Source: Methanocorpusculum labreanum Z (GTDB taxonomy: Archaea; Halobacteriota; Methanomicrobia; Methanomicrobiales; Methanocorpusculaceae). From it: a stretch of 64,000 nucleotides of DNA. The DNA is taken from assembly GCF_000015765.1 (NCBI RefSeq), contig NC_008942.1, positions 1 through 64,000 of the forward strand, given 5' to 3'. The notes below the pieces were generated by a model, which made no database searches, was not told the origin of the DNA, and saw only the letters and a program-made list of their open reading frames with translations. The translations under genes and the position numbers were made by a program. Shown here piece by piece: positions 17,228 through 26,621 of the stretch. Position 1 is the stretch's first letter. The number at the start of each line of letters is the position of its first letter.

Positions 17228-19068
17228 TCTGGAAACGGCTCTTCCATCTTTGCATAGATCAGCTGGGAGAGTTTTGCAACTTCAGTTGCCTTTTCTTTTG
17301 CACCTGGAATCGACCGCGTGAGATATGCCCCGTCTTCAGCCTCTTTTGCCGCTGCTTTTGCCTCCAGACCGAAGAGACTGCCGACGGCCGCCGGGACCGT
17401 GACATTGATGATCGTGTGCCCGATGTACTGCAGTTCCTGCGCGAGGATTGCGCCGCACTGCAGGGCCATGCCCCAATCCGGATTATCTCTGTTTTTACCG
17501 TCCAGCGCAAAAGCGGGAACCTCTTTTCCGCTTAAATTCTCTACATGATATGGCTTTCCGTCGATTTTTATATCATAGGAAACATATGAATCAAAACCCC
17601 AGTAACGTTCGGTGAACTTATCCGTCCGTCTTCCATGGGGTTTGAGTTCCGTGAATTTCAGTTCAATAGCATGACCGGTGAATCCTGAAAGGATTGTCGA
17701 TCCTCTCTTCTCGACGTATGCTTTGCGTTCTTCATCCAAGAGTTTTGCAGCATCGGCTAAAGATTTTCCACTGCTCATCATCTCGTAGGTCTTGTCTGCA
17801 CGACGGTAGATTGCTCTGTCACGGACCCCTTCGGATGCTAAGATACACACATTCGTGATTTTTCCTCGTGACACCTGCTCGGCTTTCCGTGCGATGGTGT
17901 TCAAACTGCAAATGGCCAACTCCGGGTCGATGAATGAGTTCATCTTGTATTCCCTGATGACGTCCGCCGCCGCAAACACATCGCCTCCGTTCTGCATTAA
18001 CAAGCGAAGAGCGGGAACAATATCTCCAATCACATGACCCAGAGGAGCATTGACCGGCCCTCCGGAAAATCCTGCGCCGATCATTGCCGCTTCTTCAAAT
18101 CCGGCAAAGATCTCCGAAAATGCCATGGACCCGATAACAGAGGGTCCACCCACATCTTTGAGAATGAGACCAAAATCTCCTAAGAGTGTTGCCGTGTCAT
18201 ATTCCTCGTGCGTGCCGCGAATATGCAGTTTTTCCGGGAGCTTTGCCGCATCGCGGGCACCTTTTCCTGCCATATACGAGGAGTTAACAGCACCGAATTT
18301 GCCAAATTCCTCTCCGAGAATTGCGTCAGGATGTACGATTTCCATCGTCACCGCCGAACCGATCAATGCCGGCCAAAGGGCAAGCGGCGTGACGCCGGCT
18401 CCGGCCATCGCATTCAGCATTGCCTTTGTTCCAACCTGTGCGGCGTTGTAGGCAAGCTCTGGAATGTTGTAGTCTTCTCCAAGTGCAGAGTGACCATAGA
18501 TCGTTCCGCCGGAGATGAATCCCGGAAGGAGCGAGCCGTCGACACTGGTGAGCTTTTTCTCTTCAAGAGCTTTGTAGATTGCCATGTAGGCGGGAAATGC
18601 CTGGATCCTGTGTGTGGATTTTCCGGTTACTAAGGCAATAGCGCTTGTTCTGGCGCCTCCCGCATGCATTCTTGCCATAGCACCAAGTTTTCTGTTTCCG
18701 AGAGGGACACCGGACCGTGCGGCCGACCCTGCAAAGTAAGCGAGCGCGGCAACGATCAACGCGGTATTTTCCGGAGCAGATCCGGCATTTGCCGCCGCTC
18801 TCACAGCTTTTTCTATGACGGTGTCCAGCGGGAGTTCACCAAGTGCTGCGTCCAGCACCGTCATTTTCTCCGCTGAATTTGGTTGCTTTCCCGAAAGCGA
18901 ACCGAAAATGTCTTCTGCGATAGAGTTTGCAGCTGCATAGACGGGAATTACCAGAGCACCGTGGCCTTTTGTGGCAGCCTCCAGTTTATCGTTGGATAAT
19001 GAGTCGGGTTGAAATGTTGCCGCCATGGATGCGGCGTAAATGATTTTTTGCTTCGTGTCGTTGGTCAT
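17224..19068 (-). CDS. Unrecognised 614-residue conserved-looking protein
   Basis: A large Ala/Gly-rich protein without signal peptide. Its first half contains glycine-rich stretches ('GNRKLGAMARMHAGGARTSAIALV' around residue 130, 'GAGFSGGPVNAPLGHVIGDIVPALRLLMQNGG' around 350) with moderately hydrophobic helices. The second half is soluble, with a β-rich 'FDSYVSYDIKIDGKPYHVENLSG' segment near 500. The start has a strong ribosome site GAGGTGGA and a TATA-like element at 19109-19120. It is coupled by a 4-bp overlap to the LarC homologue. It is neither LarA, LarB nor LarE by motif, and I do not recognise it. Confidence 0.85.
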   Translation of the reverse strand: MTNDTKQKIIYAASMAATFQPDSLSNDKLEAATKGHGALVIPVYAAANSIAEDIFGSLSGKQPNSAEKMTVLDAALGELPLDTVIEKAVRAAANAGSAPENTALIVAALAYFAGSAARSGVPLGNRKLGAMARMHAGGARTSAIALVTGKSTHRIQAFPAYMAIYKALEEKKLTSVDGSLLPGFISGGTIYGHSALGEDYNIPELAYNAAQVGTKAMLNAMAGAGVTPLALWPALIGSAVTMEIVHPDAILGEEFGKFGAVNSSYMAGKGARDAAKLPEKLHIRGTHEEYDTATLLGDFGLILKDVGGPSVIGSMAFSEIFAGFEEAAMIGAGFSGGPVNAPLGHVIGDIVPALRLLMQNGGDVFAAADVIREYKMNSFIDPELAICSLNTIARKAEQVSRGKITNVCILASEGVRDRAIYRRADKTYEMMSSGKSLADAAKLLDEERKAYVEKRGSTILSGFTGHAIELKFTELKPHGRRTDKFTERYWGFDSYVSYDIKIDGKPYHVENLSGKEVPAFALDGKNRDNPDWGMALQCGAILAQELQYIGHTIINVTVPAAVGSLFGLEAKAAAKEAEDGAYLTRSIPGAKEKATEVAKLSQLIYAKMEEPFPE

Positions 19069-19108
19069 GAAATTCCACCTCTGATTTTGTGAGAGTTAGA
19101 TGTTCAAA

Positions 19109-19120
19109 CCATATATACAT
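19109..19120 (-). promoter_or_regulatory. TATA-box candidate for the 614-residue gene and larC
   Basis: TGTATATATGG on the minus strand lies about 45 bp upstream of the ATG at 19068 in an otherwise gene-free gap. Confidence 0.45.
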
Positions 19121-19259
19121 TTCACAATAGGTCATAAGTAAATAAATTTATCTTTATTATTATGGTGAAAAGAGGTCATTTTCAGATACTTTATCTCTGC
19201 TGGTTATGAAAATAATTTCATTAAGTACAAAGACGGATGAACAGATTAAAAAAAAGTGA

Positions 19260-20195
19260 TTATATGCTGAGCTCATCGCGAAGTTCGGCAAGGGTTGCCT
19301 TTCTCTCCGCGTAAGCGTCATGCTGATGGATGCTTTCCTCATTGGTCTGCCGGATCGTGATGTGGGTGTCCCCAGGAAGGTCACCAAATGTGGAGACCAC
19401 TCTGCGTGCCATCTCGCGAACACAGTCTTCGACGAATCTGGCGTTCTTGTGGGCCGCCATCACGACATAGCTCTCATCGCCGCGCTTCAGGAGTTCGTAG
19501 ATCTTTGCGCTCATCGATTCTTTGAGAACCGTTACGATCTTTTCGAGCGGGACGATGATATCGCCGTCCGTCTCAACACAGAGGAAGCCGCGTCCGCGCT
19601 GGTTGTGGCTTGCCATCGGGATCTCGTTGAAGAATGCCGAGATCTTATCCTCGGGAATCTCGAGTTGTTCCATCACATGCATCGCGTGATCCTTCATGAT
19701 GTTTTGAGCGCACGGACATGCGGTGATACCGGTAACTTCAGCTCCGACACTTTTCCTGACCATCGGTTTGCCGTTCGTTCTCTGGGCTACCGCATGTGCG
19801 TAGACATTGATGACTTCCTGACATGACGTCTTCGAGACGGGTGTCTCCCGGTTCATCATGTAGAAACTTCTCATAAAAACTTCCGTGCGGTCAGCATATT
19901 CATGATGGTCGAGAAGTTTTCGTGAAACGATCCCGCACACATCCTCAATACCTTTGACATCACCGCTCGTTGCCTGCTGGAGCACCTCGTCGATCACTTC
20001 GAAGTTTCTGGAAAGATTTGCTCCTTTCAGACTGCTTGGAAGATCAACGAATACATCAAACTCTGATATAAAGATCGCCGGCCGGGTCTTTCCGGGTCTG
20101 CCGACCTCGACAAGTTTTCTGACATTTTTCACACCAACACGCGTTAGGCTGATTCTCACATCCGGGGCGGTGGACTGCACATCTGGTAATGACAT
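19260..20195 (-). CDS. mptA: GTP cyclohydrolase MptA (methanopterin pathway)
   Basis: 311 residues of the MptA/FolE2 (GCYH-IB-like) tunnelling-fold family. MptA converts GTP to 7,8-dihydroneopterin 2',3'-cyclic phosphate, the first step of tetrahydromethanopterin synthesis. Supporting features are 'ISLTRVGVKNVRKLVE' at the start, 'FVDLPSSLKGANLSRNFE' near 55, and 'EVTGITACPCAQNI' near 155 with the metal-binding cysteine. It is divergent from ilvC with 127 bp between starts; GATATATA on the minus strand near 20200 may be its TATA box. Confidence 0.94.
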   Translation of the reverse strand: MSLPDVQSTAPDVRISLTRVGVKNVRKLVEVGRPGKTRPAIFISEFDVFVDLPSSLKGANLSRNFEVIDEVLQQATSGDVKGIEDVCGIVSRKLLDHHEYADRTEVFMRSFYMMNRETPVSKTSCQEVINVYAHAVAQRTNGKPMVRKSVGAEVTGITACPCAQNIMKDHAMHVMEQLEIPEDKISAFFNEIPMASHNQRGRGFLCVETDGDIIVPLEKIVTVLKESMSAKIYELLKRGDESYVVMAAHKNARFVEDCVREMARRVVSTFGDLPGDTHITIRQTNEESIHQHDAYAERKATLAELRDELSI

Positions 20196-20322
20196 TATAT
20201 ATCGTGTCCTTTTTTCGTTAGTATGCCGTTTTCGATTTAAGGCACGTCAACGTGTAACTATGTGTATGGGGATGAGGGTATATAATTTTATACGTATTCG
20301 GATTCCAAATACACCAGCATAT

Positions 20323-21300
20323 ATGATGCAAAAATACTCCGTGACTGATGAAGATATCGGATTTATTTCTGAAAAATGCGTCGCTGTGCTTGGATATGGC
20401 TCTCAGGGGCGTTCCCAGGCCAGAAATCTTCGTGACAGCGGGATCTCCGTCATCGTCGGGAACCGTCCAGGAAAAAGCTTTGATTTAGCCGTTTCCGACG
20501 GCTTTTCGGTCATGTCCGTCCGAGATGCGGTCATGCGCTCCGATATTCTTGCGGTTTTTTTCCCGGATGAATCCGCTGCGGATATTTATCTAAAAGATAT
20601 CGCTCCGTTTTTAAAAGAGGGCCAGTGTCTGGTTTTTGCTCACGGGTTCAATATTCATTACGGCTTTATAGTTCCGCCGAAATTCACGGATGTCGTTCTG
20701 GTCGCCCCAAAAGGGGTCGGTCCGATGGTTCGAAAACTTTACGAGGACGGGTCGGGTGTTCCCTCCCTCATTGCAGTTCATCAGGATCATACGGGGCGCG
20801 CATTAAATCTGGCCCTCGGGTTTGCGGCAGGTATCGGCTCTTCACGCTCAGCAGTTCTCGCCTCCACATTCAGAGATGAAACGGAGACGGATCTCTTTGG
20901 AGAACAGGCAGTCATCTGCGGCGGTCTTCCGGCATTGATTTTTGCGGCGTATGATACTCTTGTGAAAGCCGGCTATCCTCCGGAACTTGCCTTTTCCGAG
21001 TGCGCTCATGAAGTGAAGCTGGTTGTCGATCTAATATACGAAGGCGGATTTTCAAAGATGCACGACTTCGTTTCAAAAACCGCAGGCTACGGGGGGATCA
21101 CCCGGGGCGCCCGGGTCATTGGTGACGATTCAAGAAAACAGATGACCACGATCTTAAATGAGATTCAGAGCGGGGAGTTTGCGAAAGAATGGATGGCTGA
21201 GAAACGTGCCGGGAGTAAAAAATATGCAGGTCTTGTTGATCAGGTGAAAAATAGCGATATCGAGACGACCGGTGCGGAATTTCGGGGACTGCTTACCTAG
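20323..21300 (+). CDS. ilvC: Ketol-acid reductoisomerase
   Basis: 325 residues from the ATG at 20323 (20326 equally possible); the longer open frame upstream overlaps mptA and is not family-like. IlvC converts acetolactate to dihydroxyisovalerate in branched-chain amino-acid synthesis. The Rossmann motif GYGSQGRSQ is at 24-32, the catalytic His in AHGFNIHYG near 107, the Mg-site block DETETDLFGEQ at 185-195, and ECAHEVKLVVDLIYEGG around 226-242. It is class I length. There is no ilvB/N/D beside it. Its stop is one base from the convergent recQ stop. Confidence 0.94.
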   Translation: MMQKYSVTDEDIGFISEKCVAVLGYGSQGRSQARNLRDSGISVIVGNRPGKSFDLAVSDGFSVMSVRDAVMRSDILAVFFPDESAADIYLKDIAPFLKEGQCLVFAHGFNIHYGFIVPPKFTDVVLVAPKGVGPMVRKLYEDGSGVPSLIAVHQDHTGRALNLALGFAAGIGSSRSAVLASTFRDETETDLFGEQAVICGGLPALIFAAYDTLVKAGYPPELAFSECAHEVKLVVDLIYEGGFSKMHDFVSKTAGYGGITRGARVIGDDSRKQMTTILNEIQSGEFAKEWMAEKRAGSKKYAGLVDQVKNSDIETTGAEFRGLLT

Positions 21301-21301
21301 A

Positions 21302-22849
21302 TCAATTTCCTGAGCACAGTTTTCGAACGGTTTTTCCTTCAAGACGGAGCCTGCCGGATTTGAGAAGACTGCTGACTTCCTTTTCGATCTCTTCTCTCTC
21401 CCTTCCGTTCGCCGCACCGAACAACGGATGCGTGTTCAGCTGAAGTTTTACCGTCTTTGCCCGTTCGAGACCGAGAAGGAACGAGATGAACTCGGGCGTC
21501 GTTAGAATCCCGTCCACATCCTGCACTCCTGTAAGGATCATCTTCGTGAGACTGCCCGCCGGCTTGCTCTGCTTTATTTTTTTGTCCCCGCAGGTATCGC
21601 AGTTCCCGCAGGGCTGTATTTCTTCGTCGAAGTAGGAAAGGAGCAGCTGTCTTCGGCACGATTTGGCCGTGCAGTAGGCATACATCTGGTCCAGCTTCTC
21701 CCGGGCGATCTCGGATTTTTTCTTATCGGTGAACTCACGTTCGAGCATATTTTCTATCTTGCGCCGGTCGCCGCCCGAATAGAACAGCAGGCACTCCCCG
21801 GCTTTTCCGTCTCTCCCTGCCCGTCCCGTCTCCTGATAGTAGGACTCGATGTCTTTTGGCATATGGGCATGGATCACATATCTGACGTCAGGTTTATCGA
21901 TCCCCATCCCGAACGCCACCGTTGCACAGATCACCCTGATTGAGTTATTGAGAAATCCTTCCTGCACCCGGCTCCGTTCCGGGGTCGGCAGGCCGGCATG
22001 ATACGGATTTGCCATGATATGCACCTTTCGAAGGCGCTCCGCCAGTTCTTCGGTACTCGCCCGCGAGAAGCAGTAGATGATCCCCGGATCATCTTTGTGG
22101 GCGGTGACGTAACTGATAATTTTCTGCATCCGTACCTGGGCATTCGGCTCAGCAAATACCGAGTACCGGAGATTTCTCCGGTCGAAACTTCCGATGAATT
22201 CAGCGGGATCGTTCAGTCTCAGTTCGTTTACGATATCTTCGCGTACCCGAAGAGTAGCCGTGGCGGTAAAAGCGGCGATCGGAACACCCGGGAACTTGTC
22301 CCTCAGATGTTTGATCTCCCGATATTCGGGCCTGAACTGATGACCCCACATCGAGATGCAGTGTGCCTCGTCTACGGCAAAAAGCGCCACCTTGCAGCCG
22401 GAAAGCGTCGCAAAAAATGCCGGAGTCACTGCCCGTTCCGGCGAGACGTACAGGATCCTGACTTTTCCGTCACGCATATCCTGCTCGACTCTTCGTCGTT
22501 CGTCGTAGGTTTGCAGACTGTTTAAGGTCTCGACCGTCACCCCCTGATTCGAAAGCGAGTCCACTTGATCTTTCATTAGAGCAATCAGGGGAGAGATGAC
22601 GATCGTCATCCCGTCAAGCATCAGGGCCGGGAGCTGGTAACAGAGGGATTTTCCCCCGCCGGTCGCCATCACTGCGAGAACGTCCCTCCCGCTGACGATC
22701 TTTTCGATGATCTCCTGCTGGTTAGGACGGAACGTCTGGTGGTGGAAGTATTTTTCCAGTGTCTGCTGTATCCCTTTCGTCATGAATTTTTTGGGGTGCC
22801 CTTTCCTTAACTTTGGCACCGGCGGGGTATTCACTTTTCCTTTAGACAC
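21302..22849 (-). CDS. recQ: RecQ-family ATP-dependent DNA helicase
   Basis: 515 residues from a GTG; an ATG at 22783 would give 493 and matches the family start better ('GIQQTLEKYFHHQTFRPNQQEII'). Superfamily 2 motifs are motif 0 FRPNQ, Walker A ATGGGKS (62-68), DEAHC, 'TATATLRVREDI', 'YYQETGRAGRDG', and the RecQ zinc-binding cysteines in CRRQLLLSYFDEEIQPCGNCDTC. A winged-helix RQC-like end is present; no HRDC domain is visible. It acts in replication-fork repair and recombination. Transcription is convergent with ilvC. The ATP-grasp gene lies upstream on the same strand. Confidence 0.95.
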   Translation of the reverse strand: MSKGKVNTPPVPKLRKGHPKKFMTKGIQQTLEKYFHHQTFRPNQQEIIEKIVSGRDVLAVMATGGGKSLCYQLPALMLDGMTIVISPLIALMKDQVDSLSNQGVTVETLNSLQTYDERRRVEQDMRDGKVRILYVSPERAVTPAFFATLSGCKVALFAVDEAHCISMWGHQFRPEYREIKHLRDKFPGVPIAAFTATATLRVREDIVNELRLNDPAEFIGSFDRRNLRYSVFAEPNAQVRMQKIISYVTAHKDDPGIIYCFSRASTEELAERLRKVHIMANPYHAGLPTPERSRVQEGFLNNSIRVICATVAFGMGIDKPDVRYVIHAHMPKDIESYYQETGRAGRDGKAGECLLFYSGGDRRKIENMLEREFTDKKKSEIAREKLDQMYAYCTAKSCRRQLLLSYFDEEIQPCGNCDTCGDKKIKQSKPAGSLTKMILTGVQDVDGILTTPEFISFLLGLERAKTVKLQLNTHPLFGAANGREREEIEKEVSSLLKSGRLRLEGKTVRKLCSGN

Positions 22850-22869
22850 CGTTCGCTGCCGGACCAGGA

Positions 22870-24018
22870 TTATTCGAGCAGGTACTCGGAAAAGTCGGAA
22901 ACCAGGGCCCTGTCAAGTTCCTGTTCGTTCCCGACGTTTGTCTCCGTAAACAGAAAAGCAAACAATCCCATTTCAGGAGCCTCGATTTTTCGGATGTCCA
23001 GGACATGTTCAAACTCATCGTAGAGTCTGCTGTAGTCGAATCGGCCGCTGTCTATCTCTTTTCCACTCTTGTCGACCAGGATCATACTGTAAATTTTACC
23101 GGATTTTCTGGCGAGAATTTCAGCAAAATCCGGCTTGATCTGATTCAGATAGCAGTCGACCGTGTTTATGCCGTAAGCATAATATGCAATATCGGTTGAA
23201 CAGGAGCCGGCGAACCGCAAAGGATTGAATTCGATTGGGATGACGTCGTCTTCTGTTACTCTGACTTCGATATGCATCGGAAAATCGGTTATGTTCAGTT
23301 GAGTATTGATCCGTTCGAGAAAGCGGGTAAACGGCTCAAGATACTGCCCGATGATTTCTGCTGACGTATAGTAGATACGGTCTCTTACATCGGACTCAGA
23401 GGCAAACCGATGGGTAAAGATGTTGAGTATGACGGGTTTTCCTTCTGTGTCGTAATACGCGTCGATCGCATACTCCGTACCCCTGATGTACTGCTCGAGA
23501 AGGAAGGTTGACCCGATCACGGTTTCCGGGAAATCGGCCGCCCATTTTTGGATATTTTTCTCGATGTCTAAGACCGCGTTTTTCAGATCTTCCTCATTGA
23601 AAAGCGCATAGACGCCGACGCTGAAAAATCCGACGGAAGGTTTCAGAATGACCGGATATGGAATGTGCGTATGATCGCCGTTTCGCAGTTCGTCCAGCGT
23701 TACCTCTTTGAAAAACAAATTCGGGTAGAGGCTGGATACGGTTTTACGAAACAGCGCCTTGTCTTTGAGGATGCCGATCTTACGGACAAGTTCGCTTGCA
23801 GGCAGGTTTACATAAATCCAGTCAAGGGCGTTTTCCGATACGGTGTAGATCCGTTCGCCGTCATGATATCTTTCTACAGCCTCGTGGCTCTCTATGAAAT
23901 GCAGGGCATTTCCTCTGCTGTTGGAGACTGCGTATTCGTTTTTTAGTACGGGAACTTTGTTTGCTGCGAGATATTCTAGCAGAAAGTCGGAAACATATGG
24001 TTTTTCCAAAATTATCAT
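22870..24018 (-). CDS. ATP-grasp domain protein
   Basis: 382 residues with the ATP-grasp pattern. 'YPVILKPSVGFFSVGVYALFN' holds the ATP lysine (~130-150), 'EQYIRGTEYAIDAYYD' is near 195, and 'IPIEFNPLRFAG' is the metal-binding end near 275. ATP-grasp enzymes ligate a carboxylate to an amine or thiol. The substrate is not evident; amino-acid or peptide ligases are the nearest in style. It is followed after 20 bp by recQ on the same strand, although functional linkage is unlikely. A 14-bp perfect palindrome lies 55 bp upstream. Confidence 0.85.
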   Translation of the reverse strand: MIILEKPYVSDFLLEYLAANKVPVLKNEYAVSNSRGNALHFIESHEAVERYHDGERIYTVSENALDWIYVNLPASELVRKIGILKDKALFRKTVSSLYPNLFFKEVTLDELRNGDHTHIPYPVILKPSVGFFSVGVYALFNEEDLKNAVLDIEKNIQKWAADFPETVIGSTFLLEQYIRGTEYAIDAYYDTEGKPVILNIFTHRFASESDVRDRIYYTSAEIIGQYLEPFTRFLERINTQLNITDFPMHIEVRVTEDDVIPIEFNPLRFAGSCSTDIAYYAYGINTVDCYLNQIKPDFAEILARKSGKIYSMILVDKSGKEIDSGRFDYSRLYDEFEHVLDIRKIEAPEMGLFAFLFTETNVGNEQELDRALVSDFSEYLLE

Positions 24019-24072
24019 AGAATCACCCTCGATAAATTATTTGAATTTATACGAATTTGCTGTAAAGCAGAC

Positions 24073-24086
24073 TACTACATGTAGTA
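24073..24086. promoter_or_regulatory. 14-bp perfect palindrome upstream of the ATP-grasp gene
   Basis: TACTACATGTAGTA is fully self-complementary and sits 55 bp before the minus-strand start at 24018 and about 190 bp before fno. It may be an operator; alone it is weak evidence. Confidence 0.35.
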
Positions 24087-24278
24087 TTGCTAGTTGAGCC
24101 GGTAAATATTTACTTATACAATATCCGGCAATATTCCTGTTTTTGCGGCCTTGTCCCTCTATTTGTGGACAAAAATGGTATATGCGATAACGAGTAAGAG
24201 TAAATTGTCGATTCGGGTTTTATTTTCTGCATTGCCGGAGGGAATCCCATCGAAAAACAAGTAAATAGGATTATTATT

Positions 24279-24956
24279 ATGAAAAAAACAGTGGGAATTA
24301 TTGGAGGAACTGGAAACATCGGGGAGGGTCTTGCAAGACGGATCTGTCTTGGCGAGAAATTCGATGTGATCATCGGTTCACGTGAGTCGGAAAAGGCCTG
24401 CGTTGCAGCAGATGGTGTTGTATGTGCTTTGAACGAGCGAAAATGCACGGCAACGACCTGTTCAGGCACGACGAATGCGGATGTGTGCTGCGCAGATGTT
24501 ATCATTATCTCGTTACCTTTCGAGAGAGTTCAGAGTACGATCGAATCCATCGGCAAATCCGTCTTTGAAAACAAGATCGTCATCTCCCTTATCAACCCGA
24601 TGATAAGAAACCCGAAAGAGAAATACTTCCTTCCGGATGCACCGGCAGAAGGTTCCGCAGCACTCGCTATCCAGAAGATGCTTCCGGCTTCAACCAAACT
24701 CATCGCAGCATTCAACAATGTTGCAGCCAACAAATGGATGGAACTCGACGAAGCTCTGGATTACAGCGTCGCCGTCTGTGGTGATGATGCTGAAGCAAAA
24801 AAGACCGTTATGGAACTTGTCGGCAGTGTTTCCAAACTGAAGCCGCTTGATGCCGGACCTCTTGCGATGACCAAAGTCGTTGAAGGGATCACTCCGCTCG
24901 TCATCACGATCGCCATGAGAAATGGTCTCAAGGATGTAGGTGTATACTTCAAATAA
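24279..24956 (+). CDS. fno: F420-dependent NADP+ reductase
   Basis: 225 residues. Fno transfers hydride between reduced F420 and NADP+, supplying NADPH from the hydrogenase-reduced F420 pool. The N-terminal Rossmann motif GGTGNIGEG is at 9-17, followed by the NADP-phosphate contact 'IIGSRESEKA' near 35. 'VIISLPFERV' and 'NPMIRNPKEKYF' are typical of the family, and the length is standard. AGGATTA precedes the ATG. It is functionally linked to frhADGB in this window though not co-transcribed. Confidence 0.95.
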   Translation: MKKTVGIIGGTGNIGEGLARRICLGEKFDVIIGSRESEKACVAADGVVCALNERKCTATTCSGTTNADVCCADVIIISLPFERVQSTIESIGKSVFENKIVISLINPMIRNPKEKYFLPDAPAEGSAALAIQKMLPASTKLIAAFNNVAANKWMELDEALDYSVAVCGDDAEAKKTVMELVGSVSKLKPLDAGPLAMTKVVEGITPLVITIAMRNGLKDVGVYFK

Positions 24957-25121
24957 CGAAAATATTCGACAATGCCTTTTGGGTGTAATGACCGTACAGT
25001 AAGCCCTCTCACATCTGAACGGTCTCCCATAAATGAGGCGGGGGCAAATGGATATTTTCTTTTTCCCGCACCCCGGGTCTGTCAAACATCCGGTTTTTTA
25101 GATCAGTGTCCAGACGCGGTA

Positions 25122-26621
25122 TCAGATCCCCGGAATGTATGATGTCTCTTCTTTATAATACGGGATATAGACGATCCGCGAGTTTTCCACCGTGAAGTTG
25201 TATCTGAGGACCTGCAGGATACCCGGCTTTTCCGTCTCGTAGCGGAGATACAGAAATTCCGTGAGTTCCCGTGCCGTGTTATTGTTGATCAGGATCGGCA
25301 TATAATTCCCTTCATAACCGGCAACGACTTCGACGATCTCGGGGTTTCGAATCGTCATATCGATCTCCCAGGGCTCGGCAAGATACCGCGGGATATCGGC
25401 CGCACAAATATAATAGCTGCGTTTACCGGAAATATCGGGAAGGCCGGTGGTCGTATCCCCGCCGGTGAGCTTGTCGGTCACTTCCAGGTCCACGTCGAAC
25501 CGCCAGAATGGAATGAAGTCGGCTTTCACTCCCTCCATCGCTACTTTTGCCAGAAGATCGGGTTTGGCAACATCGTAGGGCACTGTTTTGACCGTATTTG
25601 CGGTGATATCCAGCAGGTGGGAGCATTTCTTGCAGGGGGTGATAACCTCTCCCCAAGGCTGCTCCACTTCTTCCCCGCAGAGCGGGCACTGCAGGATCGT
25701 TGAGTCATGGTTCAGAATCTCCTGATCGGTCAGCTGTTTGGGCACTCTTACTGCGGGGCGAAGCGACGCAACATGCGTCATCGTTCCCGTGGCGACGAAG
25801 GTCCTCCCCTCTTTGAATGCCGGATATCCCGCCATGCACATGGCAATACCCAGCAGAAGCAGGATGATCTGGAACATCTCGGCCAGCTGATACGGCCCTG
25901 TATGAATGAGCATGGCGACCGATGAACCGATCATGATCCCTCCAAGAGCGAGGGAGAGGATCATCATCCGGGTGCGTGCGGTCAGATTGATCGGGCTTGT
26001 CCCGCCTAAAACCTCGCCGCGCACGGCATCCACGATCGCCGTATAGTGGCCTCCCTTATAGGAGTAATGCGCTATCCAGACAGGGGCATACACCAGTTCG
26101 AACACTTTTGGAATCAGAAACGACTTTTTCAGCGTGATCCTATCGATTCGTTTTTCGACAGCGATCTTGATCATTTCATGGACCGCTTCTCTTCCCCGTT
26201 TGCTTGCCTCGATCGCGGATCCTCCCGGCTCCATCGAAACGACCGACCCTCTTACGTAAGGAACCTCCCCTCCTGGGTCAAGCCAGAGTTTTTCGATGCC
26301 GTATTTTCCGGTATCGCAGGCACACTCCGTCCAGATGAACTCGTCGTCGATCAGTTCCTCGAAGATGTTCCTGATCACATTGCCGGTCTGTTCGGTGTAT
26401 TCGGAGTATCCGCAGGCGACGGCTTTTCCCTGGGCCACGAACCTCCAGAACGGCAGATAGATCAGGTACATTTCGCTGACTTCGGCACACTTCGCAAGAT
26501 CGGGGGCTTTGATCCCTTTTGAAAACCAGGTCCGAAACGTCCGGTCGGCGACGCCTCTGGTGATCTTCGCTTTATAATAGGACTCGGCGACCTGATCCTC
26601 TACCGAACGCTCAAGCCCCAT
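25122..26621 (-). CDS. Membrane protein with PFWR modules and a zinc ribbon
   Basis: 499 residues, family not recognised. 'YLPFWRFVAQGK' near residue 55 and 'FIPFWRFDVDLEV' near 375 frame the protein. 'APVWIAHYSYKGGHYTAIVDAVRGEV' near 185 resembles PepSY-like strands. Two membrane helices lie around 220-270. A zinc ribbon 'CPLCGEEV...CKKCSHL' is near 325. The ATG at 26621 has GGAGGGA upstream. The upstream gene overlaps it by 11 bp and has the same PFWR and 'LWLISYKVKKSIYMVEVDAASGKI' patterns, so the two are probably paralogous parts of one complex. Confidence 0.8.
   Translation of the reverse strand: MGLERSVEDQVAESYYKAKITRGVADRTFRTWFSKGIKAPDLAKCAEVSEMYLIYLPFWRFVAQGKAVACGYSEYTEQTGNVIRNIFEELIDDEFIWTECACDTGKYGIEKLWLDPGGEVPYVRGSVVSMEPGGSAIEASKRGREAVHEMIKIAVEKRIDRITLKKSFLIPKVFELVYAPVWIAHYSYKGGHYTAIVDAVRGEVLGGTSPINLTARTRMMILSLALGGIMIGSSVAMLIHTGPYQLAEMFQIILLLLGIAMCMAGYPAFKEGRTFVATGTMTHVASLRPAVRVPKQLTDQEILNHDSTILQCPLCGEEVEQPWGEVITPCKKCSHLLDITANTVKTVPYDVAKPDLLAKVAMEGVKADFIPFWRFDVDLEVTDKLTGGDTTTGLPDISGKRSYYICAADIPRYLAEPWEIDMTIRNPEIVEVVAGYEGNYMPILINNNTARELTEFLYLRYETEKPGILQVLRYNFTVENSRIVYIPYYKEETSYIPGI

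Noticed and set aside
19954-20322. N-terminal extension of the ketol-acid reductoisomerase frame
   Set aside because: It overlaps mptA and does not resemble IlvC; the family starts at the ATG of 20323.
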